Below are positions 49,807 to 59,497 of a stretch of 64,000 bases of DNA, piece after piece. Every line of letters begins with the position of its first letter. The stretch's first letter is position 1. The position numbers were made by a program, and so were the translations under genes. Below the pieces are notes generated by a model. The model did no database searches. It was not told the origin of the DNA and saw only the letters and a list, made by a program, of their open reading frames with translations. Source of the stretch: Papiliotrema nemorosa (lineage: Eukaryota > Basidiomycota > Tremellomycetes > Tremellales > Rhynchogastremaceae); assembly GCA_032158125.1 (NCBI GenBank), contig JASKOT010000008.1, positions 124,001-188,000 on the forward strand, written 5' to 3'.

Positions 49807-51722
49807 ATGGCAGATTCGTACTACGAGCAACAACCTCATTCAGCCACGACAGGGGGATCGCAATCCCCTGGACCATACTCGGGACAAGAGCATCATGCCA
49901 ACATCACCAACGGGACCAACGGCTCAGAGTATGATGGTCGAGGGGTCAGCCCCGCGCATACATCATATGCGAACCAGTCTATAGGAGATGTCAAACCCAA
50001 AATCACGCCTTTGGTCAGGAAGACGTTGGCAAGCTGGGTCGGATTCTCCAACCTGCCAAACCAAGTTCACCGAAAGAGTGTCAGGTGGGTGTCGCTAGTT
50101 TGCTCCAGACACAGCTACGCGTCCAGCGACTCTTGATAGCAATCCACTCATTGGAACGAGCTGATGATCTAGGCGCGGTTTCCAGTTTGTAGCAATGGTA
50201 GTCGGTATGTTGACCAACCCGCTCAGACCACCACAGTTCTCCTCAACTTGTAAACTGACAATCAGGTGAATCGGGCTTGGGTAAATCAACCTTGATCAAC
50301 ACTCTTTTCGAGACAAAGCTGTATCAACCGAAACAGGTCCCTGAGCCCGGAGTGGACAAAGGAAAGACTGTTCAAATCGAGTCTATCTCTGCCGGTCAGT
50401 GCGCAGCCTTACCGCTCAGTTGAAGCTAATTGACAGACATTGAGGAGAACGGAGTGAGACTGAAGTTGACTGTTGTGGACACTCCAGGCTTCGGTGACTT
50501 CGTCAACAACGACGACAGGTCAGCGACTAACGCTTCAAGTTGGCCGTAGCTGACGAGCAGCTGGAAGCCCATTGTTGACAACATTGAAGCGCGTTTTGAC
50601 GCCTATCTGGAGCAAGAGAACAGGGTCAACCGATCAAAGCTGGTCGATAACCGAATTCACGCTTGCATCTACTTCATCCAACCAACCGGTCATTCGTGAG
50701 TGACGCATTGACTGAGACTGAGCCCATCGCTGATCTTTCAGCTTGAAGCCTATCGACGTGGAATTCATGCGAAGGCTGCACACCAAGGTCAACTTGATTC
50801 CCGTCATCGCGAAAGCCGATACTCTCACCGATGAGGAAGTGACATCCTTCAAACAGAGAGTCAGTTGCAATTCTAGCCGTAGATCTGAGCTTACCTATTC
50901 AGATCCTGGCCGATATCGCGCATCATGGTATTCGAATCTTTTCGCCGCCCCAGTATGAGAATGAAGACGAGGAGACGATCCAAGAGAACGAGGAGATCAT
51001 CGTGCGAGCACATTGCCGAATCTAGAGCCTCACTAACTTTTTAGAGCAAGGTCCCCTTCGCAGTCGTCGGGTCAGACAACATCGTGCGATTGCCGGATGG
51101 CCGACAAGCTCGAGGAAGAGCTTACCCTTGGGGCGTGATCGAAGTGGACAATGAAGCCCACTGCGACTTCGTCAAGCTTCGACAGATGCTCGTTAGGACA
51201 CACATGGAGGAATTAAGGGAACACACCAATGATGTCCTGTACGAAAACTATCGAACGGACAAGCTCAAGGCGATGGGTGTCTCGCAGGACGAGACTGTGT
51301 TCAAGGAGACCAAGTGAGTCCTTAAGCGAGGTATCTGAATAGTCGACTGACACGCAGCCCTGCTGTGAAACAAGCGGAAGAGAGGCAATTGCACGAGGTG
51401 AGTCTGATCTTGCTTCTTGTCCATATTGGCTAATTCTCCCAGGCCAAACTCGCGAAGATGGAGGCGGAGATGAAGATGGTCTTCCAGCAGAAGGTCCAGG
51501 AGAAAGAGTCCAAGCTCAAGCAATCGGAAGAAGAGCTGTACGCTCGACATCGGGAAATGAAGGATGCTCTGGATAAACAGCGACTAGAATTGGAGGACAA
51601 GAAGAGGCGAATCGAGAGCGGACGACCTCTCACTCCTGAAAAGGGATCCGTCAGTTAACTCACTACAACCCCACTGTATCGAAGCTGACCGTCAGAAAAA
51701 GCGATTCGGTCTTGGCAAGTAG
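49807..51722 (+). CDS. CDC3: septin, CDC3 group
   Basis: GTP-binding filament protein of the bud neck and septum. A polar N-terminal region (about 70 residues) leads to [19 protein letters not shown], typical of the Cdc3/AspB group. G-motifs are intact: G1 [18 protein letters not shown]3 [15 protein letters not shown] and G4 AKAD in [15 protein letters not shown]. The septin-unique element follows ([48 protein letters not shown]). The C-terminus is a coiled coil ([39 protein letters not shown]). Splicing out the intron after KGS adds a basic last exon, KKRFGLGK, ending at 51722. About nine introns; length of about 480 residues is right. Confidence 0.93.
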
Positions 51723-52651
51723 AATTCTTGTGAACACGACCGTCGCTACATGCCGACATCTTACGACGAAACACCGAACTCACCCTACTTAACGACCTCT
51801 TATCATGCGCATAACGATACCCCACGCTCGGGTTTGTCCCAAGAGAAATACCCCTTGTCCCCTTACGAAGGATATTCCCGTTTGGAACTTTTTTGACCAC
51901 TCAACCTAGTCTACCTCGCATAATGGATGCATGCAGAAACTTGGTTGCACAGAGACACATGCAGCGCTGCGAAGCCTCCCAGTCATCTCCTCTTCCGCGT
52001 CAACGGATGCTCAAATTCAGCACAAGAGGCCTGATAATTCTTCAGCATGAGCCAACGCGGCTGTGTAGGTGGTTGAGGCTTGACGATCTGGCCCTTCCTT
52101 TGACCTTGTGACCCGTTGGTGGTCTGTGCGAAAATATTGGGAGTCTAAGGATGACCTAATCGACGAGGCAAGTCATAGGAGGACATAGCTTGGCTCTTTG
52201 GAGCATGCTCTGCTGTCGCGATGGGAGTCAGCCACTTACGTTCTGACCTACTGATCTCCAGTACGCGTTCACGGATCCACTGACCTGCAACAACAATTTA
52301 AAATTAGTTGCGGCATTGGTCCCCGAGGACGGATCCGTCTAGGCATAAAAGTCGTAACTTTCCTTCAACTCTGTAACAAGTGACGGCGGGAGGGGTGAAA
52401 CGCAACGACCATCAAAACGTCAAGGGTTCGAGCCGCTTCTTACATGCATCAGATAAGTGTCAACAAAGCCAAGAAACAACAAGACGAGTCTGGCAGGCAA
52501 TGTGTATAGCCCGTGAAGACGCCTGAGCATCCCCCGCCTGTTTCTGCTTCATCTTCATCGCGTCTCCAGCTGGTCTGGCGCTTTACACACTCGTTCAGCT
52601 TCGACCTCAACACACTAGCACCAGCATAAATATCATCAATTCGCCCAAAGT
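51723..52651. other. long intergenic region upstream of the thaumatin-like gene
   Basis: 929 bp with no supported gene. An AGATAAG GATA-type site is at about 52449 and an A/T-rich GCATAAAAG is near 52342. A T-loop-like GGTTCGAGCC at about 52426 has no surrounding tRNA. Confidence 0.45.
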
Positions 52652-54406
52652 ATGCGTATGACCCGGGGATTTGGTACTGCCCTGGCGGCAATGACCCTGA
52701 TGTTCGGTGGAGCAGACGTCCAAGCTCGCAAGATTATTGTGAAGAACTCATGCGGGATGAAGGTGTACGCGGCGCACGCGGCGAATAACAATGCTGGCTC
52801 AAAGGTGGACGGACAATCGGGAGTATACGGGTGGGAAATTCCGAAAGATGGGCAATCGACCTTGGATGTTCCAGAAGATTGTGAGTGGCTCCGCGCAGCA
52901 TTTAAGCAGTCGAAATGCCTGTGCTTGAGACTTGGGATCGGTCGTCGATCAGATGGCTGATGGGCAGGGGACTCGGGCAGGATCTGGATCAGGAGTGGAG
53001 GTGAAGGATGCGCTGGGGACGTGACGAAGTGTCTGCTGGGAAAGTGTCCTGGAGGTGGTCTGGCTTGGTATGTGAGCGACTGCTCGAACACATACCCTAT
53101 CATTCAGATGGACGCTGATGTCAGTGAGGCAACGCCGAATTACGGTGTTGCTCCCGGAGTCACGGTACGACGTGTCGCAGTGTTCCTGCAACTGTGTAAG
53201 CTGACTGACCAGCTGGCCGAGTTCAGTCTGAACAAGTACAACGGACAAGACTTCTACGATGGTGTGTCACATGTCGAAAGGAAGTCTAGCTCTACATGGC
53301 TGATGCTAGTTTCCATGGTGGAAGGTTTTACGGTGCCTATCACCATCACTCCTTCAGACTCTTCTTGTACCACCCCTTCATGCGGAATAGACCTTGACCC
53401 ACTCAAGAATTGCGATGCAAGATTGGCTCTACCCATCGGGACCGATAAATTCTGTAAGACGGCACACTTGCGTAACGACGTAACGATAATTAGCTGAGAA
53501 TAGGGTCTTGTGGGAATCCATGTACCGCCAAAGTCCAATTCAGTGTGTCTATCCACAGCATTGACCTCTTCGTCCCGAGGGTTGAACTAATCCCAGGCGA
53601 ATTGGCGGGAACGACGTTCCAAGGAGACCAACTCTCCCCCTCATGCTGTGGCGGAGCGTGGCGTGACGAGCAATGCACCCACGATGTCGTCCGTGAGTCG
53701 TTTCCCCACTCTTGAGTGCTTCATTGACATTCGTAGCCTTCTATGATGACCTCAAAAAGCTGTGCAAGATGGGATACGTCTATGCGAAAGAGTATGTACG
53801 AATGACAGGCGTCTGCCTGTCGATATGATCCGCTGATGAAGCAGTGATCTACCATTTGGTAATGCGCAAACAGCTGTATGGACCTGTCCAGCAACTGGCA
53901 AGCCTTCTGTACGTTTGCCCTTTCTTCACACGGATCTGAGTTATCTTGCTGATGACTAGTACACTGTCGAATTCTGCGCTGGCGGCCTCAATACCGGTCT
54001 GACCAACCCGCCATCCGTCAAAAATGGTAAACCTATGAACCCCGGTACACACGGACCGCTTAACGTTCAAGGGGACGGCGGAGATGGTGTCACTGTATCA
54101 AGCGGTGCATCCGTCGCACCGATTCCGATTTCGTCCGCGCCGGGGAGCTCTCCCGCGGTGTCGGTTCCATCCGATTCCAGTAGAGTGGGTTCTGTATCTG
54201 ACGTGGCGGTTGGTCGCACATCCAGCTCGTCCACGAGTAATGGTGTGGTGACTGTACCCACTGTAGTCGTAGTCGAGCCGAGTGATACGGGCAGATGGGG
54301 AAGACATGGCTGGGTGGGAGGGATGCAGCAAGATGCACCGAGTGCAACGGGGAGTTGCGTGAGGAAGCAGAGGAAAAGGGAAGCTCAACAGACCACCGCG
54401 TCATGA
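52652..54406 (+). CDS. thaumatin-like secreted protein with Ser/Thr-rich tail
   Basis: Thaumatin-like proteins are secreted, disulphide-rich proteins; fungal ones can bind or cut beta-glucan. A signal peptide (MRMTRGFGTALAAMTLMFGG, cleaved after ADVQA) precedes the fold: IIVKNSCGMKVYAAHAAN, GRIWIRSGGEGCAGDVTKCL, LGKCPGGGLAWY, LAEFSLNKYNGQDFYDVSMV, EGFTVPITITPSDSSC. Later exons give SCGNPCTAKVQ, ELAGTTFQGDQLSPSCCGGA, QCTHDVVPFYDDLKKLC and ATGKPSYTVEFC. About seven introns. After the domain a 100-residue tail is Ser/Thr/Val-rich (SSTSNGVVTVPTVVVVEPSD) and ends basic (KQRKREAQQTTAS) without a hydrophobic anchor. Pairing of all cysteines is not checked. Confidence 0.85.
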
Positions 54407-54564
54407 CGCGATATGAATCGTCCTTGGAGCGAACGATGACTGGAACTTTGCAAAATCTGATACCCATCATGCAGACTTGCTATCCACCGAGATGTCCTCT
54501 TCGATAGAGTATATTGGAAACGGCATCTCATCACGTGGATGAAACGGGAACATCTGGCCTTCCC

Positions 54565-54576
54565 ATTGGTGGATGT
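54565..54576 (+). promoter_or_regulatory. candidate cluster motif copy, esterase promoter
   Basis: ATTGGTGGATGT, a near-match to TTGGTGGAAAT, 126 bp upstream of the esterase ATG and preceded by CCC. The weakest but similarly placed copy. Confidence 0.35.
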
Positions 54577-54690
54577 ATCGGAAAGTTCAGATCTCGACCT
54601 CAACCTGATGAGGACAGGCTTGCATGTAGGGGTATGATTTGCTCGATCCCTCCACACTTACTGGACAAAGTCGACCGCGATAGGATCCTG

Positions 54691-55888
54691 ATGACGACTC
54701 GAATCGTTAGCTCTCACCGGAATGCTGCTGGAACGCTGCACCGATGCTGCGCGTTCTCAGCCTCAATGAGCCTGCCCTCGTCCTTCAACATTTTCATTCC
54801 GCCTTTAGCTCACCACGACTCCCCTGTACCCGTTATCATCTTTCTCACAGGTCTGACGGGTGACGAGAACAGGGCGATTAAAGAAACTCCGATTTTGGAC
54901 GCCGCTTGCGCTGAAAATGTCGCTGTAATCTTTCCTGATACCAGCCCACGTGGAGCAAATGTCCCAGGAGAAGGTGACGACTACCGCGTTGGGCTCAGTA
55001 AGTGAGCCATCGTCCCTGGGGTGTCACTGAATTGCAACGTTGACTCGGTCTAGACGCAGGTTGGTATATTAATGCCGAAACCCCAAAATGGAGAAAGCAC
55101 TACCGAATGTACGATACCATCTGCTACGACCTGCTAGAATGGGTCAACCAGCTACAACTCGATGTCATGGTAGGTCCTAAGTGCACTCGCGAGCCGCGAA
55201 TCTCCCTGATAGCTCACAGGATCTGACCCGCGTCTCCATCATGGGCGAATCTATGGGCGGTAAGTCTATTGATGGCTCCCTTCAAAGGCCTTTCGATAGG
55301 TGTCCCACAAGTTGCTCGATGCATTTTGACCGGCTCATCCAAGGAAAGAGAATGGAGCTTGGCTTATTCCAGGTCATGGCGCGCTTGTGATTTACCTTAG
55401 AAACCTGGATCGCTTCAGATCCGCCTCGGGGTTATGTCCTATCTGGTTCGTTAAATGTGCTGAGGGCTATCTAACGGGTACATGATGACAACAGCAACCC
55501 AGCTCGCTCAACTATGGGTGCCACAGCTTTCTCTCGACTTTTAGCTCCGGGGACGGCGGATGATCCACCCGCAATATGGAAGTCTTACGATTCATGCCAC
55601 CTCATCTCCACTGCCACCGCAGCCCTCGGTTCTCTCGACATGTTAATCGACGTAGGTAGAGAAGACCATTTGCTTCTTGCCGGTCAACTGGGAATTCAAG
55701 AACTAGCAGAAGCTGCGGTGGCTAATGGCCGTACGGAAAATCAAGTTGAGATCAATTACAACGCCGGGTTTGATCATAGCTACACCTTCGTGAGTACTCC
55801 TTGGAGGTTGATGGTGACACTGCAGGTTGCCGCTTTTGTCGGAAAACATATTCAGTACCACGCTAAGACGCTGTGGGGAAGCGTCTAG
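54691..55888 (+). CDS. S-formylglutathione hydrolase-like esterase
   Basis: Alpha/beta hydrolase of the esterase D family; canonical members hydrolyse S-formylglutathione in formaldehyde detoxification. From MTTRIVSSHRNAAGTLHR the chain follows the family: MSLPSSFNIFIPPL, PVIIFLTGLTGDENRAI, FPDTSPRGANVPGEGDDYRV, AGWYINAETPKWRKHYRMYD, the nucleophile motif RVSIMGESMGGHGALVIYL, CPICNPARSTMGATAFSRLL, then LDMLIDVGREDHLL (Asp) and NAGFDHSYTFVAAFVGKHI (His). Five exons. The nucleophile motif is GESMGG where the family normally has GHSMGG, and the usual TC(T/D)DEN is TGDEN without the Cys. Esterase function seems intact; true formylglutathione specificity is uncertain. Confidence 0.85.
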
Positions 55889-56095
55889 CTGTGATGCGCA
55901 CAACACTTGTGGTGTGCTCCGACTGTATCGTAAAGTGCAATGGCCACTTTGGATGAATGACTTAGCACTGTATGGTTGTTACAAGCCCCGATGGGTCTTG
56001 AGCTTTCGTCAACTCTTTGTCGCTCGGCACGGATCTTCGACAGTAACCAAAACGAGCGTCATTACCGGCGTACGTCATGCAACGGTCATATTAGC

Positions 56096-56937
56096 CTAAG
56101 CGTACATGCCAATTTTGCTCGTTGACAGACCCAATCTGAGCAAATCTGCCGCGAGTGCTACTGCAGATTTGACAGGGCACACTATCGTCACCCCATTGCC
56201 GAACTCCTCAGACAAGACATCATCCAGTCCGACCATCCCTGCGCAGCCCAGGACAATCACATCTGCTTTACGTTTGTCCAGCAGTTCACTCCGTGCTTGT
56301 TCTACCAAACGCCGGCCGACTTCCCTCCTGTCGAGTTGTTCGAGCTCAAGAACTGACATGCCTGAAGATGCTATACCGGCGGTATTGAGCCTGTCGAGGC
56401 GTAATGATTCGATATCGCGAGCTAGTAGAAGCTCCCAGCGAGGCGATGAAGTGAGAATACCCGTTCGAGCCCCGAGCATCGATGCGAGAAGTATGGGAGC
56501 TTCGAGTATAGAGACGATTGGGATAGAAACTTTCTCGCGAAGGGCAGGGACCATAGGGTGAGCCGAAAAGCAAGCAATCACAATCTGCCGTCAGATCAAT
56601 TCCCTCACTCGTTTTGGAACCTCCGGCAGGGACCGAACTTACAGCCTGCCATCTGGATAATTCATTCTCCAGCTCGCCCAGGCATATCGTGGCAGACTGG
56701 AGGCTATCATACACCCCGTTGATCCCTTCTGATACAGAGGAAGGTGCCGTGTAGAAGTCCAATGCATATCCATAATCCTGCCGTTGCAGCACCTTCTGCA
56801 TGGTAGAAGAAAACCCCTGCGTACATATCAGCGGCGTCCTCCGCTGTAAATCTCTCACCCACCTCGATCGAATTGGGATTCACGACTAGGATGCGCTGGC
56901 TGCGCGCGAATTCACGTTCGTCGACCAGAAGTCTCAT
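56096..56937 (-). CDS. Asp/Glu/hydantoin racemase family protein
   Basis: Cofactor-independent two-cysteine racemase superfamily, which includes hydantoin and allantoin racemases and yeast Dcg1 of the allantoin gene cluster. The N-terminus (MRLLVDEREFARSQ, then RILVVNPNSIE) carries the family signature. Spliced exons read GFSSTMQKVLQRQDYGYALD, FYTAPSSVSEGINGVYDSLQ, then WQAIVIACFSAHPMVPALRE with the first catalytic Cys. The second Cys is in DVIVLGCAGMVGLDDVL. Length of about 240 residues matches. Compared with relatives that begin directly with the VNPNS strand it has about 14 extra residues. It is divergent from the oxygenase gene, with two motif copies between. Confidence 0.86.
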
Positions 56938-57051
56938 GTTGGTCAAAGTGCTATGGATGGTACGATTCGACCTCTCGAAGGCCTGCAATTTGCATGAGTC
57001 TTGGAATTGGGATCGTCCCAATTTACCGAAGTTTGCAACAGGCCTCGGCGT

Positions 57052-57066
57052 CCGATTGGTGGAAAT
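57052..57066 (+). promoter_or_regulatory. candidate cluster motif copy, racemase promoter
   Basis: CCGATTGGTGGAAAT, about 120 bp upstream of the racemase ATG. It differs in one base from the copy at 57358. The CCG is typical of half-sites for Zn2Cys6 factors. Confidence 0.55.
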
Positions 57067-57357
57067 TTTAACAGAGCGGAGCCACGCCTTAAAAACGAAG
57101 CTTTGCCTGGGGCAGCTGTCTTCGTCCGACTCATCATGGACCCAAAATTGCCCGCATGCACGTGGCCCCTCATCAGCCCTTGATGAGAGATGAGGGAAGA
57201 TGACGTTCAAGCCACCGAGATAGACAACGGCCCAAATTGCAGCCGGACTTCGGAACTATCCTCTCCTCTCCCCTCGCTGCTCGCGCCATTTCAATTGTCA
57301 CGCTCGATCTCCCACCGATACGGTGGGCATCTAGATCGCGAGGCTCAAGAAATGGTT

Positions 57358-57376
57358 CCGGTTGGTGGAAATCCCG
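57358..57376 (+). promoter_or_regulatory. candidate cluster motif copy, oxygenase promoter
   Basis: CCGGTTGGTGGAAATCCCG, about 146 bp upstream of the oxygenase ATG. A CGG begins two bases before the end, so the motif lies between inverted CCG and CGG triplets. Confidence 0.55.
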
Positions 57377-57507
57377 GACATTGGTCAGAGGTCAAGTCTG
57401 CCCAAGCTCAAAAGTCATCAACTCACCGACTCTCAACTGTTCCCTCCGTAGTGCGTCGGCCTGATTTGGTAAACTGAAACCTACACTTGATCGCGGCCCC
57501 TCTCACT

Positions 57508-58753
57508 ATGTCCTTCGTTCCAACGGTCAATCTTCTTAACGACTCGGCGGAGCACCAAGCAGAGGTGATCAAGCATGCTCTGTCCACGGTAGGCTTCTTG
57601 GCTGTCGAGAACTCTGGCATAGCTGCCGAAGAGGTCGATGCGATGTTCCGGCTGGTACCTTTTCCAAGCTCGTGAATCTGCAAAAACTAACGTTCCACAG
57701 TCAGGCCGATTCTTTGCGAACACCGCTGAAGTCAAAGCACAGTATACGGTGAATCAAGATGGGCTGGGGTATACAAAGCCTCGAGCTCAGGCATTGGGAG
57801 AAACAGGACCAGACAACAAAGAGTAAGCTGGGTCACACTTCCGTCGGCAACCTATTCAGCGTCACTGGTGACGGAGTAGGACTTTTCTCTACGGTAAATA
57901 CTCATCCTTCAAAACACAAGACATGCCACCTCCATTTTGCGATTGCAGTGAAGACGAAATGGCCATCAAGGAGTTTTATCGCAAATGTCACGTCGTCAGC
58001 GGAAAGCTCCTCGAACTCTTTGCTCTCGCACTCCAAGTACCGATCGAGCACTTCAGGAAATGGCATGGTTTCGGCGTCAATACAGTCATGTCCATGATTC
58101 ACTACCCTGGTCTGAGCAGCGAGCAGCGAAGCAATCTTCAAGACATTGATATCCGGGCTGGAGGTCGGTGACCTCTTGGACATTGTGATCTCGTACTGAT
58201 TCTCCTCAGAGCACAAAGACTGGGGAACATTGACGATGCGTGAGTTTGGAATACGAAAGGGGGCTCGAGTATTGACAGACGGTGTTCCAACAGCCGAACG
58301 GGCCTCCGGGTCTCCAGGCATGGCTTCCCGAAGACCTCAGTCCGGGTGGGCTTGATGGGAGACCGAGAAAAATGAAGTGGTGGCCAGCTCCAGTGCCTTC
58401 GCCCGGCGGGTTCCTGGTCAACATAGGTCTCATCATGGAAGTGTGGTCGGGTGGGCAGTATCGTGCCACCCTGCACCGTGTGATATTCCCAAAACCCGCA
58501 GAAGAAGAAGCGGCAGAAGAGCTGGTGGACCGTTATACCATCGCCTACTTTGTTCAGCCGGACGGCGATGTGGTGAGTCACTCATTACAAGGAAGAATGA
58601 CCAAAATGACGCCCGCAGTCCCTCCAGCCTATCCTTTCTGGTGGGAAGATTGACACGACGAGCCAAAGCATGACCTCGGGTGGATTATGGGACGCCAAAC
58701 AAAAGGAGAGCTTCGAGCGTGTGGCTAGAATGACAGCGAGAATCGCTGCTTAG
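57508..58753 (+). CDS. 2-oxoglutarate/Fe(II)-dependent oxygenase, isopenicillin-N-synthase-like
   Basis: Non-haem iron oxygenase of the IPNS/DIOX-N family, which includes fungal thymine 7-hydroxylase. It starts MSFVPTVNLLNDSAEHQAEV with the N-terminal DIOX_N pattern (STVGFLAVENSGI, then GRFFANTAEVKAQYTVNQDG). The core has NTVMSMIHYPGL, the iron-binding H-x-D in EHKDWGTLTMLFQ and the distal His in YRATLHRVIFP, followed by RYTIAYFVQPDGDV. Removing the last intron changes the end to SLQPILSGGKIDTTSQS through RVARMTARIAA (stop 58753); reading through gives an earlier stop with no family likeness. About six introns, about 340 residues. Substrate unknown; neighbours suggest a nitrogen heterocycle. 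Confidence 0.85.
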
Positions 58754-59062
58754 TGGCTCTTGACTCTTTGTATCGAGTTGCAGCTCAAGTTGTAGCTGGC
58801 TTAGTTGTAGACAGGGGCTTGATGGGAACAATTCTTCGAGTTGAGCCAGCTTGTTGCAGTCTGCAGCTCCCAGCTGTAACGCCAATCGACGCTGTGATTT
58901 GATCTCTTCTGCCATGCGCCTTCAATCGCGCTAGTCCATGGTTCCAGATCCGATCTGTGATGGCTCCATGGGACTCTTCATTATTGCTGATGAGGCGAGA
59001 TCTTGCCAGACACGATAACGTAAGTGACGCCCGAAAATGTCAAACGATGTTTCCGCCCAATC

Positions 59063-59075
59063 AAATCCACCAATC
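59063..59075 (-). promoter_or_regulatory. candidate cluster motif copy, inverted, degenerate
   Basis: Reads GATTGGTGGATTT on the minus strand, about 420 bp upstream of the permease ATG. Confidence 0.35.
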
Positions 59076-59277
59076 AGATTCCATCGTTGAGTCGCTCCCC
59101 TGACCGTTCTCCTGCGCAAAGCAGGTGATCGTGCCCATCAAGCAGCTGTCAAAAGGTACAGACACGTCCCTGGATGGCGCTTGAGCATCTGCTGGAGATC
59201 CCAGACGGTGTCTGCACGACCTCGGGAATTTCCGCACGGTGAGCGGGTGACGACTGTACCTATCGCACAGACGGATT

Positions 59278-59292
59278 AATTCCACCTATCGG
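59278..59292 (-). promoter_or_regulatory. candidate cluster motif copy, inverted
   Basis: Reads CCGATAGGTGGAATT on the minus strand: the 15-base form with the CCG and two mismatches to CCGATTGGTGGAAAT, about 205 bp upstream of the permease ATG. Confidence 0.45.
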
Positions 59293-59357
59293 AGAACGAG
59301 GTCGCTTGGCAATGGCGCGGCAGTCTAGTCGATGAGATCTGGTCTCACGATCCATTA

Positions 59358-59368
59358 TTGGTGGAAAT
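59358..59368 (+). promoter_or_regulatory. candidate cluster motif copy, permease promoter
   Basis: Exact TTGGTGGAAAT, 140 bp upstream of the permease ATG and next to a CTGATAGG GATA-type site. Confidence 0.55.
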
Positions 59369-59497
59369 ATCTGATAGGACGGACCAGGTTTTCAACCGTC
59401 ATGGTCTGCATCATAGATATAAAAGTGTGCATGAATTGTGCTGCGATATCCACACCCACACGATCTTTCCCAAATCCGCTCCATTCTCGCAGTCAAT

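Larger units (their letters stand above)
56938..57507. promoter_or_regulatory. shared racemase/oxygenase promoter region
   Basis: 570 bp between divergent start codons. It holds two exact TTGGTGGAAAT copies (57056, 57362), each just after a CCG triplet. No gene is seen. Confidence 0.6.
58754..59497. promoter_or_regulatory. intergenic region upstream of the permease
   Basis: 744 bp. The first third has CAGCT/TTGTAG-like short repeats around 58780-58880. The rest carries one exact and two inverted degenerate copies of the cluster motif and GATA-type sequences (GATAAC at 59016, CTGATAGG at 59371). Confidence 0.55.

Noticed and set aside
52426..52435. GGTTCGAGCC, a tRNA T-loop-like string
   Set aside because: No A-box, anticodon arm or 7-bp acceptor pairing could be found around it, so a tRNA gene is not supported.
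58685..58915. Gln/Leu-rich minus-strand frame downstream of the oxygenase
   Set aside because: It arises from short CAGCT/CAACT-type repeats and overlaps the 3' end of the oxygenase gene; no start context or partner exons.
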